DNA from: Ovis canadensis
Lineage: Eukaryota; Chordata; Mammalia; Artiodactyla; Bovidae
Direction of reading: 5' to 3'
Length of the DNA stretch: 64,000 nt
Assembly (NCBI RefSeq): GCF_042477335.2
Contig: NC_091255.1
Coordinates: 32,838,501 to 32,902,500, forward strand
This document shows positions 24,201 through 34,908 of the stretch, one piece after another. Position numbers and translations under genes: made by a program. The number at the start of each line of letters is the position of its first letter. Position 1 is the first letter of the stretch. The notes beneath the pieces are model-generated. The model saw only the letters and a list, made by a program, of their open reading frames with translations. It was not told the DNA's origin and searched no databases.

Positions 24201-24218
24201 CGGGGGCTCGTCCGGGAT
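24201..24218 (+). other. Primer-binding site, tRNA-Pro type
   Basis: CGGGGGCTCGTCCGGGAT matches 17 of 18 bases of the tRNA-Pro primer site used by gammaretroviruses. It lies 3 nt past the LTR end. Confidence 0.8.
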
Positions 24219-27200
24219 CTTCAGGACAAGGTAAGAACACTCAGAGCTCTATTCTATCTGCTTTCTCAGTATACATGTTTTCTGCTTTACTTTACTAACT
24301 CTACGGTGTGTTTGTGTGAATGAATGACGCGCCCTGCTTGAAGTAAGTGATGAGCCCTACTCTGTGGTTTTGCGGTGCCTTGTAATGACTAAAGGCAGCC
24401 CCCAAAAGGGGAGCCGTGTTGGGAGTTTCTACCACCCTGCCAAAGCTAAGAGACACCCAACCTCCCTGAGAGGGGAGTGGCCAGAAATGGGCGAAGTGTG
24501 TGTACTGAACTTTCCTTTTTTTCGGTCACCTTTTCCTGGCCTCTTTGATCACTTCATAATTTTGTGGGAAATTAGAACTGTTAACCTAATCTGTCGGATC
24601 ATAGGCTTTCAAGGGACCTGTGATCCGTGCCATTACAGTGTACTTTTACTTAGACCCCAAGCTTGCCGAGGGGAATCCAGACCTGCTAGGAGCATGTTCA
24701 GGAGGGAGGTGGAACTCTAGCTGCAGCAGCAGTTTCAGGGTGAGGCAGAGCTCTGGCCCCAGAATTGTCCCTCAGGCTAGAGGTCGCTTCTTGGCTGCCT
24801 GCCCCAGGGGCCAGCGACCTGAAAGCGAGTCCCTCACGGCTTTGCCTCCGATCTGTGTGGATAGAAGCATTGCTGGTGACCATGAGGTTTTTGAGGACCC
24901 AGATCAGGAACTGCAGGATCTGGTCAGATTGGAAGTGCGATGGGCTTCTTCTAACGGTAGTGCTAGCTCTTAGCAGACCAGAGAAGGCTCTCTGATGGCT
25001 TCTCTCTCAATTTCCTAGATACTCCTTCTATGGAATCTGTGGAAATGACCTAGAAGGATTGGTCCTACTAGCGTGAGGACAAAAATCACTTTCTCCTCAC
25101 TGGCCAACCCTTTTACTATCACATTACTGGCCTGGTGACACTCAGAAGGGACATCTTGGTTGCCGTTTATCCCTTTATGACTCACCATTTCTACCGCAGT
25201 CAGGACTGTACTTAGGAATGAGCAAAGACACGTGTAAGACGGATACTTACCCTAGTAGGCCTAGCTTGGGAAACATTCCAGAAAACTACTCTTCTCCACC
25301 CCTGGTGGCATCAAAGGAAAAGGGCAAATCAAAGGTCTTGGTGGTAAGGAACTAGATCAATCTGGGATGCCAGCTGCTCATCTCCTAATGCCTGGTGCAT
25401 CTCCACCCCGCCTCAGTGGTAGAACCAGGAGGGACTGGTAAGGCACCTGTGTCGATAACAGATGGACTAGATCTGACCAGGGAAGGAAAGCTTTGATGGA
25501 AATTCTGTCTACACCCCCATCCAGAGCAGGGAGGGATGCCTCAGCGGAAAGAAGCCATGGCTGTGGATGGCGCTTTTTCCTGTCTTACAGACGGGAGCTA
25601 GCAGTTCCAGAACCACTCCTTTAAAAATGTATTTTTTAAAAAACTGGGACAAGTTTGATTCCCAGAATTTTTTGTTTAATTCACACCTGATCTTCTCCTG
25701 TGATACTGAATGGCCACTGTAGTCTTTGGAGGATGGGGAATGCTGGCCTGTTGAAGGATCTCAATTACAAAACTGTTTTACAGTTAGACCAGTTCTGTAG
25801 AAAATAATGAAAAGGACATCTTTTTGGGGTGTTAGTTCTAAAAGATCTTGTAAGTCTTCATAAAACCGTTCAACTTCAGTTTCTTCAGCGTTACTGGTTG
25901 GGGCATAGACTTGGATAACTGTGATATTGAATGGTTTGCCTTGGAGATGAACAGAGATCTTTCTGTCGTTTTTGAGATTGCATCCAAGTACTGCATTTTT
26001 GACTCTTTTGTTGACCATGATAGCTACTCCATTTCTTCTGAGGGATTCCTGCCCGCAGTAGTAGATGTAATGGTCATCTGAGTTAAATTCACCCATTCCA
26101 GTCCATTTTAGTTCGCTGATTCCTAGAATGTCGACGATCACCCTTGCCATCTCTTGTTTGACCACTTCCAATTTGCCTTGATTCATGGACCTGACATTCC
26201 AGGTTCCTATGCAATATTGCTCTTTACAGCATTGGATCTTGCTTCTATCACCAGTCACATCCACAACTGGGTATTGGTTTTGCTTTGGCTCCATCCCTTC
26301 ATTCTTTCTGGAGTTACTTCTCCACTGATCTCCAGTAGCGTATTGGGCACCTAATGACCTGGGGAGTTCCTCTTTTGGTATCCTATCATTTTGCCTTTTT
26401 CTACTGTTCATGGGGTTCTCAAGGCAAGAATACTGAAGTGGCTTGCCATTCCCTTCTCCAGTGGGCCACATTCTGTCAGAGCTCTCCATCACAACCCACC
26501 CATCTTGGGTTGCCCCACAGGCATGGCTTGGTTTCATTGAGTTAGACAAGGCTGTGGTCCTAGTGTGATTAGATTGACTAGTTTTCTGTGAGTATGGTTT
26601 CAGTGTGTCTGCCCTTTGATGCCCTCTTTTAGAACTAACACCCAAAAAAGATGTCCTTTTCACTATAGGGGACTGGAATGCAAAAGTAGGAAGTCAAGAA
26701 ACACCTGGAGTAACAGGCAAATTTGGCCTTGGAATGTGGAATGAAGCAGGGCAAAGACTAATAGAGTTTTGCCAAGAAAATGCACTGGTCATAGCAAACA
26801 CCCTCTTCCAACAACACAAGAGAAGACTCTACACATGGACATCACCAGGTGGTCAGCACCAAAATCAGATTGATTATATTCTTTGCAGCCAAAGATGGAG
26901 AAGCTCTATACAGTCAACAAAAACAAGACCAGGAGCTGACTGTTGCTCAGATCATGAACTTCTTATTGCCAAATTCAGACTTAAACTGAAGAAAGTAGGG
27001 AAAAACGCTAGACCATTCAGGTACGACCTAAATCAAATCCCTTATGATTATACAGTGGAAGTGAGAAATGGATTTAAGGGCCTAGATCTGATAGAGTGCC
27101 TGATGAACTATGGTATGAGGCTCATGACATTGTACAGGAGACAGGGATCAAGACCATCCCCATGGAAAAGAAATGCAAAAAAGCAAAACGGCTGTCTGGG

Positions 27201-30190
27201 AAGGCCTTACAAATAGCTGTGAAAAGAAGAGAGGCGAAAAGCCAAAGAGAAAAGGAAAGATATAAGCATCTGAATGCAGAGTTCCAAAGAATAGCAAGAA
27301 GAGATAAGAAAGCCTTCTTCAGTGATCAGTGCAAAGAAACAGAGGAAAAGAACAGAATGGGAAAGACTAGAGATCTCTTCAAGAAAATTAGAGCTACCAA
27401 GGGAACATTTCATGCAAAGATGGGCTCGATAAAGGACAGAAATGGTCTGAACCTAACAGAAGCAGAAGATATTAAGAAGAGGTGGCAAGAATACACAGAG
27501 GAACTGTACAAAAAAGATCTTCACGACCCAGATAATCATGATGATGTGATCACTAATCTAGAGCCAGACATTTTGGAATGTGAAGTCAAGTGGGCCTTAG
27601 AAAGCATCACTACGAACAAAGCTAGTGGAGGTGATGGAATTCCAGTTGAGTTGTTTCAAATCCTGAAAGATGATGCTATGAAAGTGCTGCACTCAATATG
27701 CCAGCAAGTTTGGAAAACTCAGCAGCGGCCACAGGACTGGAAAAGGTCAGTTTTCATTCCAATTCCAAAGAAAGGCAATGCAAAAGAATGCTCAAACTAC
27801 CACACAATTGCACTCATCTCACATGCTAGTAAAGTAATGCTCAAAATTCTCCAAGCCAGACTTCAGCATACGTGAACTGTGAACTCCCTGATGTTCAAGC
27901 TGGTTTTAGAAAAGGCAGAGGAACCAGAGATCAAATTGCCAACATCCGCTGGATCATGGAAAAAGCAAGAGAGTTCCAGAAAAACATCTATTTCTGCTTT
28001 ATTGACTATGGCAAAGCCTTTGACTGTGTGGATCACAATAAACTGTGGAAAATTCTGAAAGAGATGGGAATACCAGACCACCTAACCTGCCTCTTGAGAA
28101 ATCTGTATGCAGGTCAGGAAGCAACAGTCAGAACTGGACATGGAACAACAGACTGGTTCCAAATAGGAAAAGGAGTACGTCAAGGCTGTATATTGTCACC
28201 CTGCTTATTTAACTTCTATGCAGAGTACATCATGAGAAACGCTGGACTGGAAGAAACACAAGGTGGAATCAAGTTTGCCGGGAGAAATATCAATAACCTC
28301 AGATATGCAGATGACACCACCCTTATGGCAAAAAGTGAAGAGGAACTAAAAAGCCTCTTGATGAAAGTGAAAGAGGAGAGTGAAAAAGTTGGCTTAAAGC
28401 TCAACATTCAGAAAATGAAGATCATGGCATCCGGTCCCATCACTTCATGGGAAATAGATGGGGAATCAGTAGAAAGTGTCAGACTTTATTTTGGGGGGCT
28501 CCAAAACCACTGCAGATGGTGACTGCAGCCATGAAATTAAAAGACACTTGCTCCTTGGAAGAAAAGTTATGAGCAACCTAGGTAGTATATTCAAAAGCAG
28601 AGACAGTACTTTGCCGACTAAGGTCTGCCTAGTCAAGGCTATGGTTTTTCCTGTGGTCATGTATGGATATGAGAGTTGGACTGTGAAGAAGACTGATTGC
28701 CGAAGAACTGATGCATTTGAACTGTGGTGTTGAAGACTCTTCAGGGTTCCTTGGACTGCAAGGAGATCCAACCAGTCCATTCTGAAGGAGATCAACCCTG
28801 GGATTTCTTTGGAAGGAATGATGCTAAAGCTGAAACTCCAGTACTTTGGCTACCTGATGCGAAGAGGTGACTCATTGGAAAAGACTCTGATGCTGGGAGG
28901 GATTGGGGGCAGGAGGAGAAGGGGACAACTGAGGATGAGATGGCTGGATGGCATCACGGACTCAATGGACATGAGTCTGAGTGAACTCCGGGAGATGGTG
29001 ATGGACAGGGAGGCCTGGCGTGCTGCGATTCGTTGGGTCAAAAAGAGTTGGACACGACTGAGCGACTGAACTGAACTGTAGAAAATAAGAGAAATGGGTA
29101 GAAGTGCCATATGTATTGCTCTTCATCTCTCTGTGAGACGGGCCAGACTTGTGTCCTAAGGGTGCAGATTTTGGTGTGAAAATTTCAGCTGCCTCCTGTT
29201 CTCTTACTTTGCTCCCAACTGAACAGGCTGAGAATCAGGGCAGCCTTTTGGGAGGGGATGCCTCAGTCTAGGTAGAAATTCAAACAGTTCCAATTGTGGT
29301 CGAGACTATTTAGAGGATCCAAAGGGTACATAGAGGCCTTTACAGGACTAACTTTACTTTATGACCTTATTGGAGAGATATAACGCATGTCTTGGGACTG
29401 ATGCTGACTCCTGACTTGAGAGCCTGAGTTTTGGGGGAAGCTACTGTTTTTGGAGATGAATGGCTTGAACGTGAGACAGGGGAAAGAGGGTACATGAAAC
29501 AGCCCTCCTCCCTACTGGGAGCCAAGCGGTTCCCATAAGCGTGCTAGACTGAGACTATAACATGGTTAAAGGAAGGTAACATCAGAGTCACTTTGTCAGG
29601 TGTATTCTTGAAGGACTCAAGCGAGAGTGTGCTAGGATTTTAGATTATTCTACGTTGGCTGACATAGAACAGGGAGAGAAGGAAACTCCTGGCAAATTCC
29701 TAGACAGACTATGAGAGGTTCTCTGAAAGTTTACTAATGTTGATCCTGAAATTGCAGAAGGAGGAATAATTTTAAAGGATAGATTTCTCACTGAGTTGGC
29801 TCCAGATATCTGCTGTAAGCTACTAAAACGGGCATTTGGACCAAATCAGTCTTTAGAAAGAGCTGTTGCAGCTGGCTCAGACAGTATAGTATGGTAGAGA
29901 ATACGAGGAGGAAAGCAGGAGGAAAAAAAGAACCAGGCAAAAGACTGGAGCCCCAACAGTGGCTGTTAGATACACTCTGAAACAGCCTGAGAGAAATGCC
30001 CAGAGGAGCCCAGGTGAAAAGGGACAGGCTTGTTATTACTGTGGAAAGGAGAGGCATCTTAAGCGGGATTGCCTTCAGGCATCCAAGCAGCCCTCAGCTC
30101 CACGTCCAGTCTGTAAAGGGCCACACCTGAGAAGAGACTGCCTTCCGAGACGTAGGCCCCAGGGGTCAGACTCTCAGGACAATCAAGACT
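24219..30190 (+). pseudogene. ERV leader and gag remnant (split by BovB)
   Basis: Leader and matrix parts are hardly recognisable. Capsid-like sequence is legible at about 29260-29900 with several stops and frameshifts. A nucleocapsid zinc knuckle of CX2CX4HX4C form sits at 30031-30072; a second knuckle just after has lost its first Cys. A 3.3-kb BovB (25808-29075) interrupts gag. Non-functional. Confidence 0.7.
25808..29075 (+). mobile_element. BovB (RTE) LINE with inverted 5' part
   Basis: From about 26629 to 29075 it reads on the plus strand: the end of the AP endonuclease (GDWN, SDHELL) and reverse transcriptase with intact YADD (28304-28315), but with frameshifts. From 26629 back to 25808 the 5' part, including the endonuclease start GTWNVRSM and SELKW, is inverted. 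Both parts share about 35 bp at the break. The whole is flanked by CTGTAGAAAATAA (25795-25807 and 29076-29088). This is the twin-priming pattern of LINE integration. Not a host gene. Confidence 0.9.
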
Positions 30191-30199
30191 GAAGGTGCC

Positions 30200-31145
30200 C
30201 AGGGGTCCCCACACAAGTCCCTGTCCTAACAACACCTGAGGAGCCCTGGGTATTAATAACTGTGGGGGACCAATCAGCTGGTTTTCTTTTGGACACTGGG
30301 GCAACTTTCTCTGTGCTCACTGAAGCCCCTGGCCCACTTCCCTCCCGATCCACTACCATAATGGGACTGTCTGGATGAGCCAAACGTTATTATTTCAGTT
30401 TTCCTTTAAGCTGAAACTGGGACTCTGTGCTGTTTTTTCATTGTGCCAGAGTCTCCCTCACCCTTTCTGGGTCCAGACCTCTGTTTCCATGAATATGGAA
30501 CCCTCTCTTTTTAGCTAAACAAAATGTAAAAGTGTGGGCTGATGAAAAAACTGAGTCAAGCACAAAATACTGTTCCTATTGTTATCAAGCTCAATGACCC
30601 TCACTTATTTCCACATCAAAAGCAGTATCCACTAAAGCCCAAGGTTAAGGAATGGGCGAAATCTTACTGTAATGACTTCTCATGATGCAAGTGGGATCTT
30701 AAACTCTAAAGTTCAGAGTGACAATGGTCCACCTTTAAAGCTGCTGTAATTCAAGGGGTGTCAAAAGTTCTAGGAATAGAATATCACCTACACTGTTCCT
30801 GGAGACCTCAATCTTCAGAAAAAGTTGAAAAGGCTAATGACATTATTAAGAGGCTAACTCAGGAAACACAAGACAGTTGGTTTAAAGTTTTACCCATAGC
30901 TTTAATGAGGGCTTGAACTGCCCCAAGAAGGGGCTGTCTCTATGACAGACTGTTTTTGCACACAGATATTGTTATATATCCTGAAGCCTTAGAATTAACT
31001 ATGTGACTCAGCTTTCAGCTTTTCAACATCCTCATCAATTGAAGGCTTCCCATGGTGGGTTTCTCTACTTCAGGGAAAGGACTTTCTTCAACTCTGCGAA
31101 TACCTTCACCAACAACAATCATATGTGATGCTCTTCTTGATCTGA
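30200..31145 (+). pseudogene. ERV protease and integrase remnant
   Basis: The aspartic-protease active-site motif DTGA is readable at about 30292-30303. Reverse transcriptase and RNase H are deleted. From about 30715 an integrase piece with the conserved SDNG motif follows, then stops. The region runs into a second BovB at 31159. Non-functional. Confidence 0.7.
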
Positions 31146-31158
31146 TGATATCTAAGAT

Positions 31159-31971
31159 TGCCAGGAGAAATATCAATAACCTCAGATATGCAGATGATAC
31201 CACCCTTATGGCAGAAAGTGAAGGGGAACTAAAAAGCCTCTTGATGAAAGTGAAAGAGGAGAGTGAAAAAGTTGGCCTAAAGCTCAACATTCAGAAAACG
31301 AAGATCATGGCATCTGGTCCCATCACTTCATGGAAAATAGATGGGGAAACAGTGGAAACAGTGTCAGACTTTTTATTTTATTGGGCTCCAAAATCACTGC
31401 AGATGATGACTGCAGCCATGAAATTAAAAGACGCTTACTCCTTGGAAGGAAAGTTATGACCAACCTAGATAGCATATTCAAAAGCAGAGACAGTACTTTG
31501 CCAACAAAGGTTCGTCTAGTCAAGGCTATGGTTTTTCCATTGGTCACATATGGATGTGAGAGTTGGACTGTGAAGAAAGCTGAGTGTCGAAGAATTGATA
31601 CTTTTGAACTGTGGTGTTGGAGAAGACTCTTGAGAGTCCCTTGGACTGCAAGGAGCGCCAACCAGTCCATTTTAAGGGAGATCAGTCCTGGGTGTTCACG
31701 GGAAGGACTGATGCTAAAGCTGAAACTCCAATACTTTGGCCACCTCATGTGAAGAGCTGACTCATTGGAAAAGACCCTGATGCTAGGAGGGATTGGAAGC
31801 AGGAGGAGAAGGGGACGACAGAGGATGAAATGGCTGGATGGCATCAACGACTCGATGGACATGTGTTTGAGTAAACTCCGGGAGCTGGTGATGAACAGGG
31901 AGGCCTGGCTGCGATTCATGGGGTCACAAAGAGTCGGACATGACTGAGCGACTGAACTGAATTGAAATGAA
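31159..31971 (+). mobile_element. BovB LINE, 5'-truncated
   Basis: The last ~0.8 kb of BovB: end of reverse transcriptase with YADD and the cysteine/tryptophan-rich C-terminus, with frameshifts, ending in the ACTGAACTGAA-type tail. Near-identical flanks TGATATCTAAGAT and TGATCCTAAGAT are a probable target duplication. Inserted in ERV integrase. Confidence 0.85.
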
Positions 31972-31983
31972 TGATCCTAAGAT

Positions 31984-32326
31984 GGACTGGTATAACGTAT
32001 TGTACCTTAACTATGGACATAATGTGACTTTTAATTTTGATTATGTTTTAATTTGGTTTAATTACTCTTTTGCCTTACATCTGTAACTGTAAAACGGGGT
32101 TTGTTTCTAACCATCTGAAAGCTTTTAGGTTATAAATGGTTGTTCAAGCTCCTACAAGTGCCACAACCTCCTCCAACTGTTACTTGAGGCCCCTGGATCA
32201 GAGACCCTCAATATGAGAGTTAGGAGAATATGTTGCCTCAACAGTTTAGGGGTGATGCCCCTCAACAGCAGGAAGTAGTTATGGAATGAAAATGGTGCCC
32301 CTTTCCCTTGGCAACATAATTCTCCT
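31984..32326 (+). pseudogene. ERV 3' remnant (end of env region)
   Basis: Between the second BovB and the polypurine tract lies about 340 bp that by position is the end of the env region. It has several stops and no usable frame. Confidence 0.4.
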
Positions 32327-32342
32327 AAAAGAAAAGAGGGGA
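32327..32342 (+). other. Polypurine tract of the ERV
   Basis: AAAAGAAAAGAGGGGA directly precedes the 3' LTR, as expected for the plus-strand primer of a retrovirus. Confidence 0.75.
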
Positions 32343-32343
32343 A

Positions 32344-33190
32344 TGAGAGAGTCAATTCCTAGGTAGGTTGATAAGTCTGGGGTCCCTGAGGAGGACAAAG
32401 GGGCCTGGGGCTCTCAAGGTAAGGGTCTGGAATTCTCAAGGAGGAGAAAAAGACAAATGCTTTTTTCCTTAAGCCCAGAGCTGGTGACTGTGCGAAAACG
32501 TGTGTGAAGTCACTCAGTCGTGTCCAACTCTTTGCAACCCCATGGACTGTAGCCTACCAGGCTCCTCTGTCCATGGAATTTTCCAAGCAATAGTACTGGA
32601 GTGGATTGCCATTTTCTTCTCCAGGGGATCTTCCCGACCCAGGGATTGAACCCAGGTCTCCCACATTGTAGACAGATGCTTTACCGTCTAAGCCACGTGA
32701 TTACACAACAAAACAACTCATCTTGCTCAAGGATATGTTTTCCCTTAAACTCGGTACCAGTGTATGATTCTGTACCACTATGACAACAATGTATCCTGCT
32801 TGACATATTTCTCCTTCTTGAGAACCTTCTGACTAATCCTGTCATCTTAAAATGTGTGTTATGGGAGAGGGTCTGGTAAGATCTTTCTATTGTTAGTTCT
32901 AATCTTGTTATCTTAAAATGTATATTGTGGAAGTGGGTGTACAAACTTGAGACATTCTTTCGGTTTATTGCAATAACCAACTGAAAAAGTATATAACTCC
33001 CTTCCTAAGACTAGCAAGGGGGGCACTCTCCATCCCCCTTCTGGTGTCTATTTCAGATTTCTCTGTCCCTTTTCACTGTAATAAAACTCTGCTATACAAA
33101 GTCTCTTGAGTGATCAAGCCTGGTCCATGGTCCTGAAGCTAAATCTTCTTCGGAGATCACTAAACCGACATCGTTCACCGTAAGCTATCA
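32344..33190 (+). repeat. 3' LTR of the ERV, with SINE inserted
   Basis: Starts TGAGAGAGTC and ends GCTATCA, with the same polyadenylation region as the 5' LTR. It is longer than the 5' copy because a Bov-tA SINE sits at about 32500-32698 and because of indels, including a 6-bp insertion near the end. Confidence 0.8.
32500..32698 (-). mobile_element. Bov-tA SINE in ERV 3' LTR
   Basis: Minus-strand Bov-tA: reads from CACTCAGTCGTGTCCAACTC to a degraded tRNA-like head (GTCTAAGCCAC). Confidence 0.85.
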
Positions 33191-33194
33191 CTTC

Positions 33195-34170
33195 TGTTGA
33201 CATTTCACTGACTGAAACCTATCAGGTGGGAAAGTCCAAGCCTACTTTGTGCTTGATCAGGATGTTGACAAACAGCACTGATGACCCAGTTCCTCAGCTG
33301 AGGCTCAGGCTGGTACTTCCTAAGCATGGGAGCAGAAGTGAGCGCTTTATTACTGCGGACTGGAGAAATGAGGCCCCGGCAGCTGTACCCAAACTGCTGC
33401 AGAGGCTCCAGGCCACCAGCAATAGAAACAGCAGCAGGACTGCTAGCTAACAAGCTTGGACTGTGCAAGGCTCAGCCCTGAGAGATACAGTGAACATGCA
33501 GAAAGGGGACACAGAGTTTCAGTGCTTTGCAGAGTACCTATCCAGCTCCTGATCCTGTATTTACAGTCTCCACCCCGAGAACCCTGGGAATGCAAGACAG
33601 GCTGCCTCCCTGACATTGGCTCCTCCCGAAGGATAGGGCTCTCTGCTATCCTTTGGTACATCGTGCCTTCTCTCTCAAAATGGAAATTCCATGACTTTCC
33701 TGAGTGGTCTGCAGCCACTTGTCTCAGTAGAACTGTGGGGCAGGCAGGGCTTTGCATGGAACAACCTACAGATGATTCCCAGAGCCATGACCAACTTCCC
33801 AAACCCAGTTCTGCAGCAGTGCCAGCCTGGGGCGTCAGGACAAGGAGTTCTCTCTGCTTTCTCTCTGGCAGGAGCACACGCAGCTGCAACCCTCCCCTTG
33901 GAAGGCCTCCTGGGGACGTGCAGGGGCAAAAACACATTGCTGCACAGACACACTCCTAGAAAAGGGTTTTTCTGCTATCTGGCCAGACTCTTGGGAACAA
34001 AATGCCTGAATGGTGCAGCTATACATCATCTGTCCCCTTTGCTGGTCACGTCACCCACCTTCCCTTCCCTCTTCTGTGCCTTCAACCAGCTGTGTTGTGA
34101 GAACATAGGATGGGGTGTTCTTAGTTGGAGCCCACAACCACCAGATTATATTTTGTGTCTGAAGCAGACA
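33195..34170. other. Spacer between ERV and SHPK 3' end
   Basis: Unique-looking sequence with no recognisable coding exon or repeat. A pyrimidine-rich CT tract follows at 34225-34275. Confidence 0.5.
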
Positions 34171-34176
34171 TTTATT
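34171..34176 (-). terminator. SHPK: Possible SHPK polyadenylation signal
   Basis: AATAAA on the minus strand about 320 nt past the SHPK stop. It is the first canonical hexamer I noticed downstream. A pyrimidine-rich tract (34225-34275) lies between. Human SHPK may use more distal sites, so this is tentative. Confidence 0.35.
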
Positions 34177-34495
34177 TTGCCTACAGATGAATCACAGGTG
34201 ACCCTGTTGACCAGGATGCTGGGTTACCACTCCTTTTCCTTCTCTCTTTCTCTTTCCTTCTTCCTTTCTTTCTCTACATTTGCAACCAGCTCTCAGGTGA
34301 GTTTCAGAAGGCACTGATTTGGGGTCTGGTTGATGACTCTCAGCTGCATTATGAGTGTGTGACTCTTGAGGCCCCAAGAACAAGCATTGCTTAAAAGCTG
34401 CCCACAGAGCTGTCCAGGAAAAGGATGACCCCCAAGATCGGGTCAAGGATGTTAATTAGATAAAATTTGCAACAGTCCTCTGGCCAACGAGTGTG

Positions 34496-34908
34496 CTAGG
34501 ACTTCTGCTGGCTAAGGCTTCTCTGGAGCATGACCAGAGCGGCCCCCACAGCTGCGTCTACATCCTGTCCATAGGACACCGGCAGAGGGAATGCCCTCTG
34601 CACCTCCTGCTTCAGCACTTCATTCCTGGACAGTGCACTCCCACTGCCAATCACCCTCTCCACGCCCCACTCCCGGAGCTGCCCAGATGGAAGCATCGAG
34701 TGCAGGTTCTGAACGATGCCTCTGCACAGGGCCCGGGTCACGTGCCCCAGGGAGAGGTCAGAGGAGGAGATTCCGGTCACTGAGGCCAGCTGGTCTGGCA
34801 GGTGCCTCTCGCCCAGCACTGTTGGAGTGATGGTCAGGCAGGTGTCTCTCTGCTGGGCAGCTGCCTGGATCATGCATGAGTACACCGTGGATTCTTCAAC
34901 CTCCAGGC
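34496..34908 (-). CDS. SHPK: SHPK exon 7 (last coding exon)
   Basis: 413 bp from acceptor CCCTGGCAG to stop TAG at 34498-34496. Encodes [19 protein letters not shown] through [20 protein letters not shown] and [12 protein letters not shown], the C-terminal FGGY ATP-binding part. Confidence 0.96.

Larger units (their letters stand above)
23673..33190 (+). mobile_element. Degenerate class I (gammaretrovirus-like) ERV
   Basis: An old provirus lies on the plus strand between TRPV1 and SHPK. In order: a 5' LTR, a tRNA-Pro-type primer site, a leader, gag remnants (capsid, zinc knuckle), a protease fragment, pol reduced to an integrase piece, a trace of env and a polypurine tract, then a 3' LTR. 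A CTTC target duplication (23669-23672 and 33191-33194) is probable. All frames carry stops and deletions, reverse transcriptase is essentially absent and env is vestigial, so it is not functional. Two BovB copies and a Bov-tA SINE are inserted in it. It runs opposite to TRPV1 and SHPK. Strain or family name not assigned. Confidence 0.85.

Noticed and set aside
27096..28522. Long open frames with reverse transcriptase and DNA-binding look as host genes
   Set aside because: They are BovB LINE text, repeated at 11.5, 31.2 and 60.4 kb, with frameshifts and target duplications.
29959..30192. Small zinc-knuckle protein as a domesticated retroviral gene
   Set aside because: It sits in an otherwise stop-ridden provirus with both LTRs; no sign of a conserved isolated frame.
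33456..34317. Overlapping open frames of 100-200 codons near the SHPK 3' end
   Set aside because: No family resemblance, no conserved motif, both strands equally open; they probably arise by chance.
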